Positions 9,152 through 18,111 of a stretch of DNA of 64,000 nt are shown here, in pieces (the stretch's first letter is position 1; each line of letters opens with the position of its first letter). Source of the stretch: Roseimicrobium gellanilyticum (GTDB taxonomy: Bacteria; Verrucomicrobiota; Verrucomicrobiia; Verrucomicrobiales; Verrucomicrobiaceae); assembly GCF_003315205.1 (NCBI RefSeq), contig NZ_QNRR01000009.1:186001-250000 (forward strand), read 5' to 3'. Below the pieces are notes generated by a model. The model was not told where the DNA came from. It saw nothing but the letters and a program-made list of their open reading frames with translations, and searched no databases. The translations under genes were made by a program, and so were the position numbers.

Positions 9152-11326
9152 TCATTCAAGCCAGACAGGTTGGGAATACGCGCCGTTCCCCGCAATGTCC
9201 CACACCTCAAGCCTTACCCAACGGCGGCCTTTGAGATCCAGCTCCATCGACTCCATCGCCTTTCCAAAGTCCCGCGTGGCAGCCTTGTCCAGTCGGTGCC
9301 GGAATACCGCCTTCCCGTCGCCACTCACCAGTTCCACAAAGGAAAGCGGAAAGGTCCAGGAGAGAGCGAAGGCCACCTTGGGTTTCGCATTCTCCTGCAT
9401 CGCAAAGGTTTCACCACTTCGTTTGCCACCCACGGTGAAGTCATGGATCAGCACCTCACCCGTGGTGGTGAAGAAGGCGCCTCGTCGCAAGACATCCATG
9501 ACAGGCTGCCAACCATCCTGGTACCGGGGAAGTTTTTCCAGGCGCAGGTAGTTGATGTTCATGTGTCCGTAGAGCTCATGGGTGGGATTGATCTTGAAGA
9601 CATCCACCTCACCCGGCAGGTACTTGCGCTGACCCCAGTTCGCCATGTCGTCCATCAGGTGGAGGCATCGCTCACCCAGGCGCTCCCGGGAGAGATCTGC
9701 GGGCATCGCCTTCCATGCGGCGCCGAGCCAGTGCTCGGAAAGATAAAAATCTTCGTGTCTGAAAACGTCCGGTGTCCAGCTCGAGGCCTTGATGCGGGGA
9801 TGGGCGGTCCACCCAAGACCACCTTCGCGTTTGAGCAGCTCGAACATGTCCTCACGACCTGCAACGCGGTACACCTTGCCAAAGGGCTCCACGTGATCTT
9901 CGAAAGGCTGGTCCGGGGCACGCCTTTGCGTCCAGATTACCGGCTTGGGAAACATGAGCATCCAGTGGCCGGGATGTTTGCCTTCCCCCTTGATGCCGAG
10001 AAAGCCACTCACTTCCTCACCTGGAATTACAAGAAGCTCATGATCCGAGATCCGTTTGCACTCATCAAACATGGCCTGCATTTCAGGAAAGCGCAGGGGC
10101 CCCGGGTCCTGCTGATGTCCATCACCATGGAATTCCCCGAGGTGCACCGCTTGGACCCCCATCTCCTTGAACATCAGAACAAAGTCCGGCAGCGGGATCT
10201 TCTCACGCCCCTCTGCCTTCAATTTCATCACTTCGACCGTATGCGCGAAATGATAGTGGCTTGTGAAAGTGACATGCCCCGGCAATGCCTCGAAGCGATC
10301 CCCGCGTGTGTATTTCAACGCGCCCTCCAACGCATCACCCCACTTTCCCGGAGACGCGAGGAGGAAGAACGAGAGCCGCTGCTTGGTGCCTGGAGGTGCG
10401 TTGAACCACGGCACAAACGCCCCGCCACCATCCGGTGACTGGCGCACTCCAAACCCAAACGGTACCGACTTTTCATAGTGGCCGCGCCCGCACCAGATGT
10501 ATTTCAGATTCGGAGTAGCGTCCCTGGGAAAGAAGAACTGATGGGGCGGAGGGAAACATGCCACCGCGCCATGAGCATTGTGCGCGCCGATCATGCGATG
10601 CCGCGCCGCCAGAGACCTGTCCGGCCAGCCTGCCTCGGTGCCATCAGGGTTTGTCTTCCAATCTTCTTCCCAGGAGATCTGGCTTGTCCTCCCGTGCCTC
10701 GAGAAAGCTTCGCTGGCATTCACCTCGTGCCATGCGAAGCGCTGGAGGCCATGCTCTTCACCCACCAATCCCGCGTCATAGATGATCGCCCGCCGATCCT
10801 CATCCGTGGAAACAATCGCCTCTATGCGCATCAGACCACTCCCCGCATAAAAGGTGAATACCAAGTCGCCGGTGAACTTGCCAATAGTCACTCCAGGATA
10901 GCGCACCGTGGCGCGGTCGGGCTTTTCTTCGAGCACGGCAGATGATGGCTTCCGTGTGCTCACATGCCTGTCATACGGACGCGTATGTACCTTGTCGAAA
11001 AACACATTCCACACCTCCATCTCGGGCGGGCGGCCCAGAGGCGCCTGACGTGTACCGACACTCAGGAAAAACGTCGGTTCCATCTTCTGGATCACGGGAT
11101 CCCCGGCGGTGTCCCGCTCGTTAGAGAAACTGATGGAATCCAGTACTGGGGGGGTCCCGTCCTCCCTCAGCTTCACATGCAGAAACTTCCCATCCGCAGT
11201 AGGGCAAGCCACGTGGAGGAGGTTCTCTTCCTTCACGATGCGGATCGGTTCCGGAGAGGCGGCACTGACACATCCCACGCAGGATGCCAGGCTCAGCCAG
11301 AGACAAAGACGCTGGTAGCAGGTCAT
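9152..11326 (-). CDS. Large secreted protein with PHP-like metal-site motifs
   Basis: This is a 724-aa protein starting at MTCYQRLCLWLSLASCVGC, a signal peptide with a possible lipobox-like Cys. The first ~330 residues are beta-rich and carbohydrate-domain-like. The C-terminal half carries spaced metal-ligand-like motifs: TSHYHFAHT, HLGEFHGDGH, VIPGEEVSG, HWMLMF and TAHPRIK. This order resembles PHP-superfamily phosphoesterases. The extreme C-terminus has a beta-sandwich flavour (WVRLEVWDIAGNGAYSQPVWL). The role is unknown; a secreted metallohydrolase acting on a sugar or phosphate ester is my inference. The gene is divergent from the esterase at 11474. Confidence 0.7.
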   Translation of the reverse strand: MTCYQRLCLWLSLASCVGCVSAASPEPIRIVKEENLLHVACPTADGKFLHVKLREDGTPPVLDSISFSNERDTAGDPVIQKMEPTFFLSVGTRQAPLGRPPEMEVWNVFFDKVHTRPYDRHVSTRKPSSAVLEEKPDRATVRYPGVTIGKFTGDLVFTFYAGSGLMRIEAIVSTDEDRRAIIYDAGLVGEEHGLQRFAWHEVNASEAFSRHGRTSQISWEEDWKTNPDGTEAGWPDRSLAARHRMIGAHNAHGAVACFPPPHQFFFPRDATPNLKYIWCGRGHYEKSVPFGFGVRQSPDGGGAFVPWFNAPPGTKQRLSFFLLASPGKWGDALEGALKYTRGDRFEALPGHVTFTSHYHFAHTVEVMKLKAEGREKIPLPDFVLMFKEMGVQAVHLGEFHGDGHQQDPGPLRFPEMQAMFDECKRISDHELLVIPGEEVSGFLGIKGEGKHPGHWMLMFPKPVIWTQRRAPDQPFEDHVEPFGKVYRVAGREDMFELLKREGGLGWTAHPRIKASSWTPDVFRHEDFYLSEHWLGAAWKAMPADLSRERLGERCLHLMDDMANWGQRKYLPGEVDVFKINPTHELYGHMNINYLRLEKLPRYQDGWQPVMDVLRRGAFFTTTGEVLIHDFTVGGKRSGETFAMQENAKPKVAFALSWTFPLSFVELVSGDGKAVFRHRLDKAATRDFGKAMESMELDLKGRRWVRLEVWDIAGNGAYSQPVWLE

Positions 11327-11473
11327 CACTGGTGATGGGGTGGTGGCCCCATGCAATCAGGTTTGTACCGGATGGACAAGAGCCGAAGTTTCTGCGCTCC
11401 ACGGCCACAGTTGGAGAGAGTGTCGGGAGTTGTGCCGTTATCAACGCGATCGGTCTGCATACGCGCTGCTTCC

Positions 11474-12553
11474 ATGAAACCGCACATCCTCCTCCTCCTT
11501 CCTGTCCTCGGTGCCTGGCTCAGTGCTCCATCATCTCCGTTACGCGCCCAGCAATCCACGACCACCGACCAGGCAAAAACCGTGCAGCTCCTCCAAAAGG
11601 AAGTGCTCAAGCGCTATCCCGAATCCGACAAGGATAAGGATGGCAAGCTATCCGCGGCGGAGTGGGGAGCGCTGCAGCTCGACCTGAAGAAACGCGGCCT
11701 GCCACCATCAGCCCTCGCACCCAAGCCCGCGCAGCCCAATGCCAGGTATGGTCCGCACGAGCGCAACGTGCTGGACTTTTGGAAAGCGGAAACCAAAGAA
11801 CCCGCTCCCGTGCTGGTCTTCATTCATGGCGGCGGCTTCCTCGCCGGGAACAAGGACCACATCGCACCCCAGTCCATCGTGCAATGCCTCGCCAACGGCG
11901 TGTCCTTTGCCAGCATCAACTACCGCTATTCCTCGCAGGCTATCTATCCAGCCCCGATGCTTGATGGCGCACGCGCCATCCAGTTCCTCCGCAGCAAGGC
12001 CAAGGAGTGGAACATCGATCCGAAGCGCATCGGCGCCTTCGGCGGTTCCGCCGGCGCGGGCATCTCCATGTGGGTGGGTTTCCATGAAGATCTTGCGAAG
12101 CCGGACAGCAGCGATCCCATCGAGCGTGAATCCTCACGCCTGCTCTGCATTGGCACACTGGGAGGGCAGGGGACTTATGATCCTCTGGTCATCAAGGAAT
12201 GGATCGGCCTGCCGCCTGCGCAGCATCCCGCACTCATCGCACTCTACGGGGTGAAGACCTTCGAAGATTTCAGCAAGCCCGAGATTCGCAAGCTGGCCAC
12301 GGACGCCGCCGCCATGACCCACCTCACCAAGGATGACCCGCCACTCTTCATGGTCTACAGCGAAGCGGATGAACGCGTGCCCGCGACTGCAAAACCCGGC
12401 TTCGCCATCCATCACCCGATCTTCGGCCACAAGCTCAAGGAGAGCATGGATTCCCTTGGCATCGAAAATGTCTACCGGCACACCGATGACAAAAAGACTC
12501 CAGCCGCACCGCAGGCCATGATGGATTGGCTGATTGGGAAGCTGAAAGAATAA
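11474..12553 (+). CDS. Secreted alpha/beta hydrolase (esterase/lipase) with EF-hand
   Basis: This is a 359-aa protein starting at MKPHILLLLPVLGAWLSAP, a signal peptide. Residues about 37-50 (SDKDKDGKLSAAEWG) form an EF-hand calcium loop. The hydrolase domain has the oxyanion motif FIHGGGF, the nucleophile elbow GGSAGAG and a late region DERVPATAK near the expected acid. This is the hormone-sensitive-lipase/carboxylesterase type. An EF-hand fused in front of a secreted hydrolase is a pattern often seen in planctomycetes and verrucomicrobia (general knowledge). It probably deacetylates or hydrolyses esters of external polysaccharide; the substrate is unknown. Confidence 0.85.
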   Translation: MKPHILLLLPVLGAWLSAPSSPLRAQQSTTTDQAKTVQLLQKEVLKRYPESDKDKDGKLSAAEWGALQLDLKKRGLPPSALAPKPAQPNARYGPHERNVLDFWKAETKEPAPVLVFIHGGGFLAGNKDHIAPQSIVQCLANGVSFASINYRYSSQAIYPAPMLDGARAIQFLRSKAKEWNIDPKRIGAFGGSAGAGISMWVGFHEDLAKPDSSDPIERESSRLLCIGTLGGQGTYDPLVIKEWIGLPPAQHPALIALYGVKTFEDFSKPEIRKLATDAAAMTHLTKDDPPLFMVYSEADERVPATAKPGFAIHHPIFGHKLKESMDSLGIENVYRHTDDKKTPAAPQAMMDWLIGKLKE

Positions 12554-12591
12554 ACGTGGCTCGCGAGCGGTGTTGACTGATACACTGCTAG

Positions 12592-13278
12592 CTACTTCCC
12601 CTGTTTCGCCCGAATCGTGGCCAGCGCGATGAGTCGTGACACCACGATGGCCAGATACATCACTCCGCAAAACATCTCGAGCATTACCAGGGAGCGCGCG
12701 AAGGAGCGGATGGGAATGATGTCACTCAACCCCACTCCTGAAAGCGTGGCGAAGCTCAGGAACAGCAGCTCCAGCCAGCTCCGCGGGTCCTGCGTGTTTT
12801 GCGAAGCCGTGAAGCTGCCCGGTACCCAGGCCTGACACACCAGAAAGGCGAAGGCGAACGACCAGGCCAGCAGGGTGAAGGTGGCGCCCGCGGCTACGAG
12901 CTCATCGAAGGTCACACTCTGGTCCCCCAGCATGTAGAAGATCAAACCCACCGCCGTATAAAAATAGAGAAGTGCCTCCAATGAATAGCCGACCGTCAGG
13001 AAACTGGGGTGTTTCCCCAGGTGTCCGACGACGGAGCAAATCACCGCGGGTATCGCCAACACCCAGCCAATCCAGTTCACAAACGGATTACGGTTCACCA
13101 CCCAGAGGGCAAGAGCCAGCACCACGTTGCAGAACAACACATAGGCCACTCTTCCTGCGTCGGAGTTATCCAGAAAGGGATAGATCAATACCGCGAGCAA
13201 TTGCGCAGCCAGCAGCAGGCTCGAGGGCTGCCGACGCAGCGTGACAATCATTCTACGCTTGCTCAAGACGAGGCCCAT
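12592..13278 (-). CDS. Ion-channel family membrane protein with atypical selectivity filter
   Basis: This is a 228-aa protein with about five or six hydrophobic segments. The C-terminal pore module reads FLSFATLSGVGLSDIIPI followed by a helix LVMLEMFCGVMYLAIVVSRLI, which aligns with the pore loop and inner helix of bacterial two-TM potassium channels. The usual TVGYGD filter is replaced by GVGLSD. It lies 21 bases downstream of rpiB on the same strand and may be the last gene of an EamA-phosphatase-rpiB-channel unit. Selectivity for potassium cannot be assumed. Confidence 0.75.
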   Translation of the reverse strand: MGLVLSKRRMIVTLRRQPSSLLLAAQLLAVLIYPFLDNSDAGRVAYVLFCNVVLALALWVVNRNPFVNWIGWVLAIPAVICSVVGHLGKHPSFLTVGYSLEALLYFYTAVGLIFYMLGDQSVTFDELVAAGATFTLLAWSFAFAFLVCQAWVPGSFTASQNTQDPRSWLELLFLSFATLSGVGLSDIIPIRSFARSLVMLEMFCGVMYLAIVVSRLIALATIRAKQGK

Positions 13279-13299
13279 GGTCAGAGAGAGAGGGATGAA

Positions 13300-13737
13300 T
13301 TAAGCGTCGATTTGCTGGATGCGCGCCAGGTGCCGGCCACCTTCAAAAGGCGTGCTCAGGAACAGATCGACAATCGCCAGCGCGGTCGCCTCATCCATCA
13401 TGCGCTCGCCGAGGGACAGCACATTGGCATCGTTGTGCTGGCGGGTGAGACGCGCGGATTCCAGATTCCAGCACAGACCGCAACGGATGCCATGCACCCG
13501 GTTTGCCACGATGGCCTCGCCATTGCCAGAGCCACCGAGCACGATGCCGCGCTCCGCCTGTCCCGTCGCCACTGCTTCCGCGACAGGGCGGATGTATTTG
13601 GGATAATCCACCGACGCATCCGAGTCCGTGCCGAAATCCACGACCTCATGCCCGGCCTTCTTCAGATGCTCAATGATGGCCTGCTTGTAGCGAAACCCCG
13701 CGTGGTCAGAACCGATGGCGATCTTCATGGGAGGCAT
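13300..13737 (-). CDS. rpiB: Ribose-5-phosphate isomerase B
   Basis: This is a 145-aa RpiB/LacA/LacB-family protein. The N-terminus MKIAIGSDHAGF (from residue 4) and the blocks GIVLGGSGNGE, ANRVHGIRCGLCW and TRQHNDANVLSLGER are typical. Where many RpiB enzymes have Cys in 'GxCGTG', this one has S in GGSGNG, so the catalytic base may differ. It interconverts ribose-5-phosphate and ribulose-5-phosphate in the pentose phosphate pathway. Two in-frame ATGs (13737 and 13728) are possible starts. Confidence 0.9.
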   Translation of the reverse strand: MPPMKIAIGSDHAGFRYKQAIIEHLKKAGHEVVDFGTDSDASVDYPKYIRPVAEAVATGQAERGIVLGGSGNGEAIVANRVHGIRCGLCWNLESARLTRQHNDANVLSLGERMMDEATALAIVDLFLSTPFEGGRHLARIQQIDA

Positions 13738-13775
13738 GATACACCATTGGCAAAACCATCCACTGAAGGAGACAC

Positions 13776-14459
13776 TTATTTATTGCCGGACCACCAGCGT
13801 GACAGATTCTGCTCCGGTGCCCTGGGCAGATCCAAGCCCGCATCCGAATAGTGCGAGGTGTCATTGAAGAGCATGAGGCGGGCGCGGACCGGATCCTTGA
13901 AGTCCACAATGTTCAGCGCAGCAGGATTCTGATCGAGGTTGTCCCGGTACCGGCGCGGGTCAAAGCCCAGCAGCGAGCTGAGCAGCAGACGAATGGTTGC
14001 CTTGTGTGAGACCACGATCACTGGTTGACCTTCGTGCTGCCGCACAATCTCGATCAAGGCGGGCAAGGCTCGAGCCGTCACGGCCAGACCACTCTCTCCA
14101 CCGGGCGGAGCATACGTATAGGGGTCCTCCTCCCACGACGCTGCTTCCTCGGGGTATTTCGTCTCCACCTCGCAACGCGTGAGCTGTTCCCAGTGACCGT
14201 GGGCGATCTCCTTCAGTCCCTCCCGGGGCCGCACCTCGCAGGTGTGAGGCTCCGCGAGAATCCGGGCAGTCTCCATGGTGCGTCCCAGCGGCGAGGCATA
14301 GACGGCCTTCACCGGTAGATCCGCCAGGCGCCGGGCGAGACGTCGCGCCTGCTCCCGTCCCTCATCAGAAAGAGGCACGTCTGTGGAGCCTGCGAAGCGA
14401 TCTTCGGCAGTCAAAGTCGTAGCGCCGTGGCGGATGAGGAAGATGCGGGTCAGGGCCAT
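13776..14459 (-). CDS. Histidine phosphatase (phosphoglycerate-mutase-like) family protein
   Basis: This is a 227-aa cytoplasmic protein. The RHG motif LIRHGATTLTAEDRFAG near the N-terminus, SPLGRTMETA, and the second catalytic His in VVSHKATIRLLL define the branch-1 histidine phosphatase fold. The order (phosphohistidine early, VVSH late) is complete. The substrate is uncertain: family members act on phosphoglycerate, alpha-ribazole phosphate and other phosphoesters. It sits 38 bases upstream of rpiB and 55 bases downstream of the EamA transporter gene. Confidence 0.88.
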   Translation of the reverse strand: MALTRIFLIRHGATTLTAEDRFAGSTDVPLSDEGREQARRLARRLADLPVKAVYASPLGRTMETARILAEPHTCEVRPREGLKEIAHGHWEQLTRCEVETKYPEEAASWEEDPYTYAPPGGESGLAVTARALPALIEIVRQHEGQPVIVVSHKATIRLLLSSLLGFDPRRYRDNLDQNPAALNIVDFKDPVRARLMLFNDTSHYSDAGLDLPRAPEQNLSRWWSGNK

Positions 14460-14514
14460 AGGATCGCTGGAGGATAGCAGAGATCAGTCCGGCTCCAGTA
14501 TTGAAAAAGGAAAC

Positions 14515-15387
14515 TCAGGCCTGCCGTGCCATCCAGACGCCCAGTGCAGCTACCAAAAATCCCGCGACGACGGTCGGCGGCAGCCCTTCGCCAAACGCGA
14601 GCCACGCCATCACCGCCGTCACGGGTGGCGTCAGGTAGAAGAGACGTGTCACCTGGAGTGACTGCCCTTGTCTCAGAAGGATGGACAGCAGGAAGAACGC
14701 CCCGATCGAAAGCACAAAGATCAACCAAAGTAGGGCAAAGATGAGCTGCGGAGTCCATTGCACCACCATGGTCTCGAACCCCACCGCCAGTACCAGCATG
14801 AGTCCGGCACAGGTGTAGGCCTGCACCGCGGTCCCCGTGCGCAGATCCATGCCACCGCAGAAGCGCTTTTGGTACAGGGTGCCGAGAGTGATGCCAAAGA
14901 GCGCCAGCGTCACGAGGGCCAGGGCGGGAAGGTCGGGATGACCTGTCAGCTTTTGCGACACCACCAAGGCCACCCCCGCGAGGCCCAGCACGAGGCCGAT
15001 CCACTGCCGGGCCACCAGCGTCTCCCGCATCCACAGCGTGGTGATGACTGCCGTGAGCAGGGGTTGGAGACCCACAATCAGGGCCACCAGTCCAGCTCCC
15101 AACCCGTGGGCCACCGCGGAAAGCACCCCTCCTAAATAGATGCCGTGTACCAGTAGGCCGGACACGACGAGGTGCCACACTGCCCGTCTCGACTTTGGCC
15201 AGGGAGCGCCCGTCATCCAAGCCACCAAGGTCAGGAGGACCGCCACCACCAGCATCCGAATGAACAGGAAGGTGAACGGCTCCGCATAGCCGAGCCCGAA
15301 CTTGCTCCCGATGAAGCCCGAACTCCACAGCAGCACGAAGAGCGCGGGAAAGTACGGTTGGAGTTTTTTGAGGACTGGCGAGGGCAC
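14515..15387 (-). CDS. EamA/DMT-family inner-membrane transporter
   Basis: This is a 290-aa protein with about ten hydrophobic segments and the internal two-fold repeat of drug/metabolite transporters (LLWSSGFIGSKFGLGYAEP near the start; LVHGIYLGGVLSAVAHGL and the later LLRQGQSLQVTRLFYLTPPV). It is probably an exporter of a small metabolite or amino acid. It is the first gene of a short minus-strand series and is divergent from rfbB. A 727-codon minus-strand open frame (14450-16633) running through both this gene and rfbB is a shadow. Confidence 0.88.
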   Translation of the reverse strand: MPSPVLKKLQPYFPALFVLLWSSGFIGSKFGLGYAEPFTFLFIRMLVVAVLLTLVAWMTGAPWPKSRRAVWHLVVSGLLVHGIYLGGVLSAVAHGLGAGLVALIVGLQPLLTAVITTLWMRETLVARQWIGLVLGLAGVALVVSQKLTGHPDLPALALVTLALFGITLGTLYQKRFCGGMDLRTGTAVQAYTCAGLMLVLAVGFETMVVQWTPQLIFALLWLIFVLSIGAFFLLSILLRQGQSLQVTRLFYLTPPVTAVMAWLAFGEGLPPTVVAGFLVAALGVWMARQA

Positions 15388-15544
15388 GTGCCGTGGGGTG
15401 GGGGAGGGGAGCCTGCCATCCTAGAGAGAGCTGACCGACCGGCAAGTCCCTCCAGGCCCGCAACCTGACCCCGCCCGGCCCCGGGCAATCCCCACTTGCC
15501 CCTGCCCCCGGCCTTGCTAGGCTCGCCCCCCTCACTTCCCTCTT

Positions 15545-16627
15545 ATGGCAGCAGAAAGGCGCATTCTTGTCACCGGCGGCGCGGGCTTCATCGGCTCGAA
15601 CCTCGTTCATTACCTCCTCGGCCAGGCCGGTGCGGACCACGGCGTGACCATCAGCAAGGTGGTGAACCTCGACAAGCTCACCTACGCGGGCAACCGCAGC
15701 AGCCTCGCCAAGCTGGACGGCGATGCGCGCCACGTATTCGTGCAGGGCGACATCCAGGACGCCGAGCTCTTCGGCAAGCTCCTCAAGGAACATGACATCA
15801 ATGCCGTCATGCACCTCGCCGCCGAGTCGCATGTAGACCGCTCCATCGACTCCCCGGAAGAGTTCATCTTCACCAATTTCGTCGGCACCTTCCGCCTCCT
15901 CCACACCGCCTTGCAGCATCACCGCGAGCGTCAGAAGGAGGGCAAGGACGACTTCCGCTTCCTCCATGTGAGCACGGATGAAGTGTTCGGCTCCCTGAGC
16001 CCGACCGATCCTGCCTTCAGCGAGACCACCCCGTACGCGCCGAACAGCCCCTACTCCGCCAGCAAGGCCGGCAGTGACCACCTCGCGCGCGCCTATGTGC
16101 ACACGTACAAGATGCCGCTGGTCACCACGAACTGCTCGAACAACTACGGCCCCTTCCAGTTCCCGGAGAAGCTCATGCCGCTCATGATCCAGAAGGTGCT
16201 CCGCGGAGAAAAGCTCCCGGTGTACGGAGACGGCACCAATGTGCGCGACTGGCTCTACGTGGAAGACCATTGCCGCGGCCTCACGCTCGCCCTCCTCAAG
16301 GGTGAAATCGGCGAGACCTACAACATCGGTGGCAAGTGCGAGATGAAGAACATCGACGTCGTACACGCCATCATCGCCGCGGTGAATGCCGAGCGCCCCG
16401 ACCTCAAGCGCGACCCGAAGGAACTCATCACCTTCGTAAAGGACCGCCCAGGTCATGATCGCCGCTACGCCATCGACTGCAGCAAGATCGGCCGTGAACT
16501 CGGTTGGGAACCTCAGGAGACGTTCGACAGCGGCATGCGCAAAACCGTTCGTTGGTATCTCGACAACTCCGAGTGGATCAATGAGATCGAGCGCAAGTAC
16601 CAGCTCCAGCGTCTGGGCCAGGGCTGA
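15545..16627 (+). CDS. rfbB: dTDP-glucose 4,6-dehydratase
   Basis: This is a 360-aa extended SDR. GGAGFIGSN (residues 11-19) binds NAD. Family-typical blocks are HLAAESHVDRSID, STDEVFGSL, YSASKAGSDHL (catalytic Tyr/Lys), TNCSNNYGPFQFPEKL and YGDGTNVRDWLYVEDH. It makes dTDP-4-keto-6-deoxyglucose for rhamnose-type sugars of surface glycans. The genes usually adjacent (rfbA, rfbC, rfbD) are absent here, so it stands alone between a divergent transporter and the DUF1080 gene. A 20-bp palindrome just after the stop probably ends the transcript. Confidence 0.95.
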   Translation: MAAERRILVTGGAGFIGSNLVHYLLGQAGADHGVTISKVVNLDKLTYAGNRSSLAKLDGDARHVFVQGDIQDAELFGKLLKEHDINAVMHLAAESHVDRSIDSPEEFIFTNFVGTFRLLHTALQHHRERQKEGKDDFRFLHVSTDEVFGSLSPTDPAFSETTPYAPNSPYSASKAGSDHLARAYVHTYKMPLVTTNCSNNYGPFQFPEKLMPLMIQKVLRGEKLPVYGDGTNVRDWLYVEDHCRGLTLALLKGEIGETYNIGGKCEMKNIDVVHAIIAAVNAERPDLKRDPKELITFVKDRPGHDRRYAIDCSKIGRELGWEPQETFDSGMRKTVRWYLDNSEWINEIERKYQLQRLGQG

Positions 16628-16631
16628 GATC

Positions 16632-16651
16632 AAGGCTTCTCGAGAAGCCTT
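16632..16651 (+). terminator. Palindromic stem after rfbB, candidate terminator
   Basis: This perfect 20-base palindrome (AAGGCTTCTCGAGAAGCCTT) begins four bases after the rfbB stop codon. As RNA it forms a GGCTTC/GAAGCC stem with a TCGA loop, followed by a weak pyrimidine-rich tail (CTACATTCTC). The missing T-tract leaves doubt about intrinsic termination. Confidence 0.4.
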
Positions 16652-16680
16652 CTACATTCTCGGATGACAAAATGACCGGC

Positions 16681-16701
16681 GATGGTGTGTACTACACCAT
16701 C
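16681..16701. promoter_or_regulatory. Operator-like inverted repeat upstream of the DUF1080 gene
   Basis: GATGGTGT and ACACCATC form a perfect 8-bp inverted repeat with a 5-base spacer, ending 16 bases before the chosen start codon at 16718. The size and spacing suit a dimeric repressor operator, but no regulator gene is adjacent. Confidence 0.35.
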
Positions 16702-16717
16702 TTACTGCGTCATTGTC

Positions 16718-18061
16718 ATGACTCCGCGCTTCATCGCCACTCTGCTGGCCACCGCCGCTTTCACTGCTTCGTTCCTGTCTGCCCAGGATGCAGACACCGA
16801 GGGCTTCGTCTCGCTGTACAACGGCAAGGACCTCACTGGCTGGGTGCCCTGCAACGTGGCCACGGATACCTTCCAGGCGAAGGACGGCTACATCATGACC
16901 ACCGGCATCCCCACCGGTGTCATGCGCACCGAGCGCGTGTATGAGAACTTCATCATCGAGCTCGAGTGGCGTCACCTGAAGGAAGCGGGCAATGCCGGCC
17001 TCTTCATCTGGGGCGAAAGCATTCCCGCTCCTGGCGTGCCCTTCTCACGCGGCATCGAAGTGCAGATCCTCGATCCGGGCTATGAGAAGAACAAGGGTGC
17101 GAAGGAGTGGTTCACCTCGCACGGCGATATCTTCCCCATCTGGGGCGCTACCATGACTCCCGTGGATCCCGTGGCGAAGAGCGGCAAGCGCAGCTTCCCC
17201 AAGGAGGATCGCGTGAAACCTTCCCCCGAGTGGAACCACTACCGCGCCGTGTGCAACAACGGTGAAATCCGTCTCTCCGTGAATGGCAAGGAGGTCACCG
17301 TGGGAAAAGACTGCTGGCCGCGCAAAGGCTACATCTGCCTGGAGAGCGAAGGCAGCGAGGCCCACTTCCGCAACATCCGTATCAAGGAACTGCCCTCCAC
17401 TGGTGCCACCGCGGAGCAAACCGCACGTGAATTCGCCGGCTTCAAGCAATTGTTCGATGGAAAAACTCTGAAGGGCTGGGCCACGCCGGATGATCTCGAC
17501 AAATGGTGGAGCGCCCACGGCGCCTTCTTCCACGTCAAGGAAGGCAAGCTGGGCAAGGGCAAGGACCTCTGGACGGAAAAATCCTTCAAGGATTTCCAGC
17601 TCATCGTCGACTGGAGAATGTCCAAGAAACCTGAGCCGAAGAAGCTGGTCCTCATCGCTCCCGATGGCAACGAAGCCTTGAATCCCGATGGCACCAAACA
17701 AACCGCCGAGGTCATGGATGCCGGCGACAGCGGCATCTTCCTGCGCGGTACGAAGAAAGCACAGATCAATATCTTCTGCCGACCCTGCGGCTCCGGTGAA
17801 GTGAATGGCTTTCGCATGGCCAAGGACACACCGGCAGATCTGCGGAAACTCTATGTGCCGAAGGAAAAAGCCGACAACAAACTCGGCTCATGGAATCGCT
17901 TTGTGATCACATTGCAGAAGGGAAAGCTCAGCGTGGAGCTCAATGAAAAACTGGTGATCGATCAAGCCCCCGTCCCCGGTCTCCCGGAGAAAGGGCCCAT
18001 CGGCCTACAGCACTACGGAGACGAAATGCAGTTCGGAAACATTTTCATCAAGGAGCTGTAG
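16718..18061 (+). CDS. Secreted protein with two DUF1080 (3-keto-disaccharide hydrolase-like) domains
   Basis: This is a 447-aa protein; the start at 16718 (MTPRFIATLLATAAFTASFLSAQ) gives a signal peptide. Two similar concanavalin-like domains follow: residues about 25-228, opening GFVSLYNGKDLTGW, and about 240-447, opening GFKQLFDGKTLKGW. Each closes with a strand of the type HFRNIRIKEL or QFGNIFIKEL. DUF1080 proteins are abundant in verrucomicrobia and planctomycetes, and some act on 3-keto-glucosides. The second domain is more diverged and may be non-catalytic. It is likely periplasmic. Confidence 0.88.
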   Translation: MTPRFIATLLATAAFTASFLSAQDADTEGFVSLYNGKDLTGWVPCNVATDTFQAKDGYIMTTGIPTGVMRTERVYENFIIELEWRHLKEAGNAGLFIWGESIPAPGVPFSRGIEVQILDPGYEKNKGAKEWFTSHGDIFPIWGATMTPVDPVAKSGKRSFPKEDRVKPSPEWNHYRAVCNNGEIRLSVNGKEVTVGKDCWPRKGYICLESEGSEAHFRNIRIKELPSTGATAEQTAREFAGFKQLFDGKTLKGWATPDDLDKWWSAHGAFFHVKEGKLGKGKDLWTEKSFKDFQLIVDWRMSKKPEPKKLVLIAPDGNEALNPDGTKQTAEVMDAGDSGIFLRGTKKAQINIFCRPCGSGEVNGFRMAKDTPADLRKLYVPKEKADNKLGSWNRFVITLQKGKLSVELNEKLVIDQAPVPGLPEKGPIGLQHYGDEMQFGNIFIKEL

Positions 18062-18111
18062 TTACATCCGTTGCCTGTGCAACTCAGCGAGCTCGCCATT
18101 CTTCCACGACA

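Noticed and set aside
9170-10438. 422-codon plus-strand open frame
   Set aside because: It is antisense to the PHP-like gene; the minus-strand product has a signal peptide and coherent motifs, and this one has none.
1358-13748. Recurrent TGATACAC strings (1361, 2243, 12578, 13738) as a regulatory motif
   Set aside because: Their positions relative to genes differ (downstream of one gene, upstream of another, overlapping a start codon, in a convergent gap), and a GTGTATCA copy occurs inside a gene at 57770; four hits in 13 kb are not beyond chance.
14450-16633. 727-codon minus-strand open frame
   Set aside because: It runs antisense through rfbB and out of frame through the EamA gene, both of which have clear family motifs; its translation is low-complexity and matches nothing.
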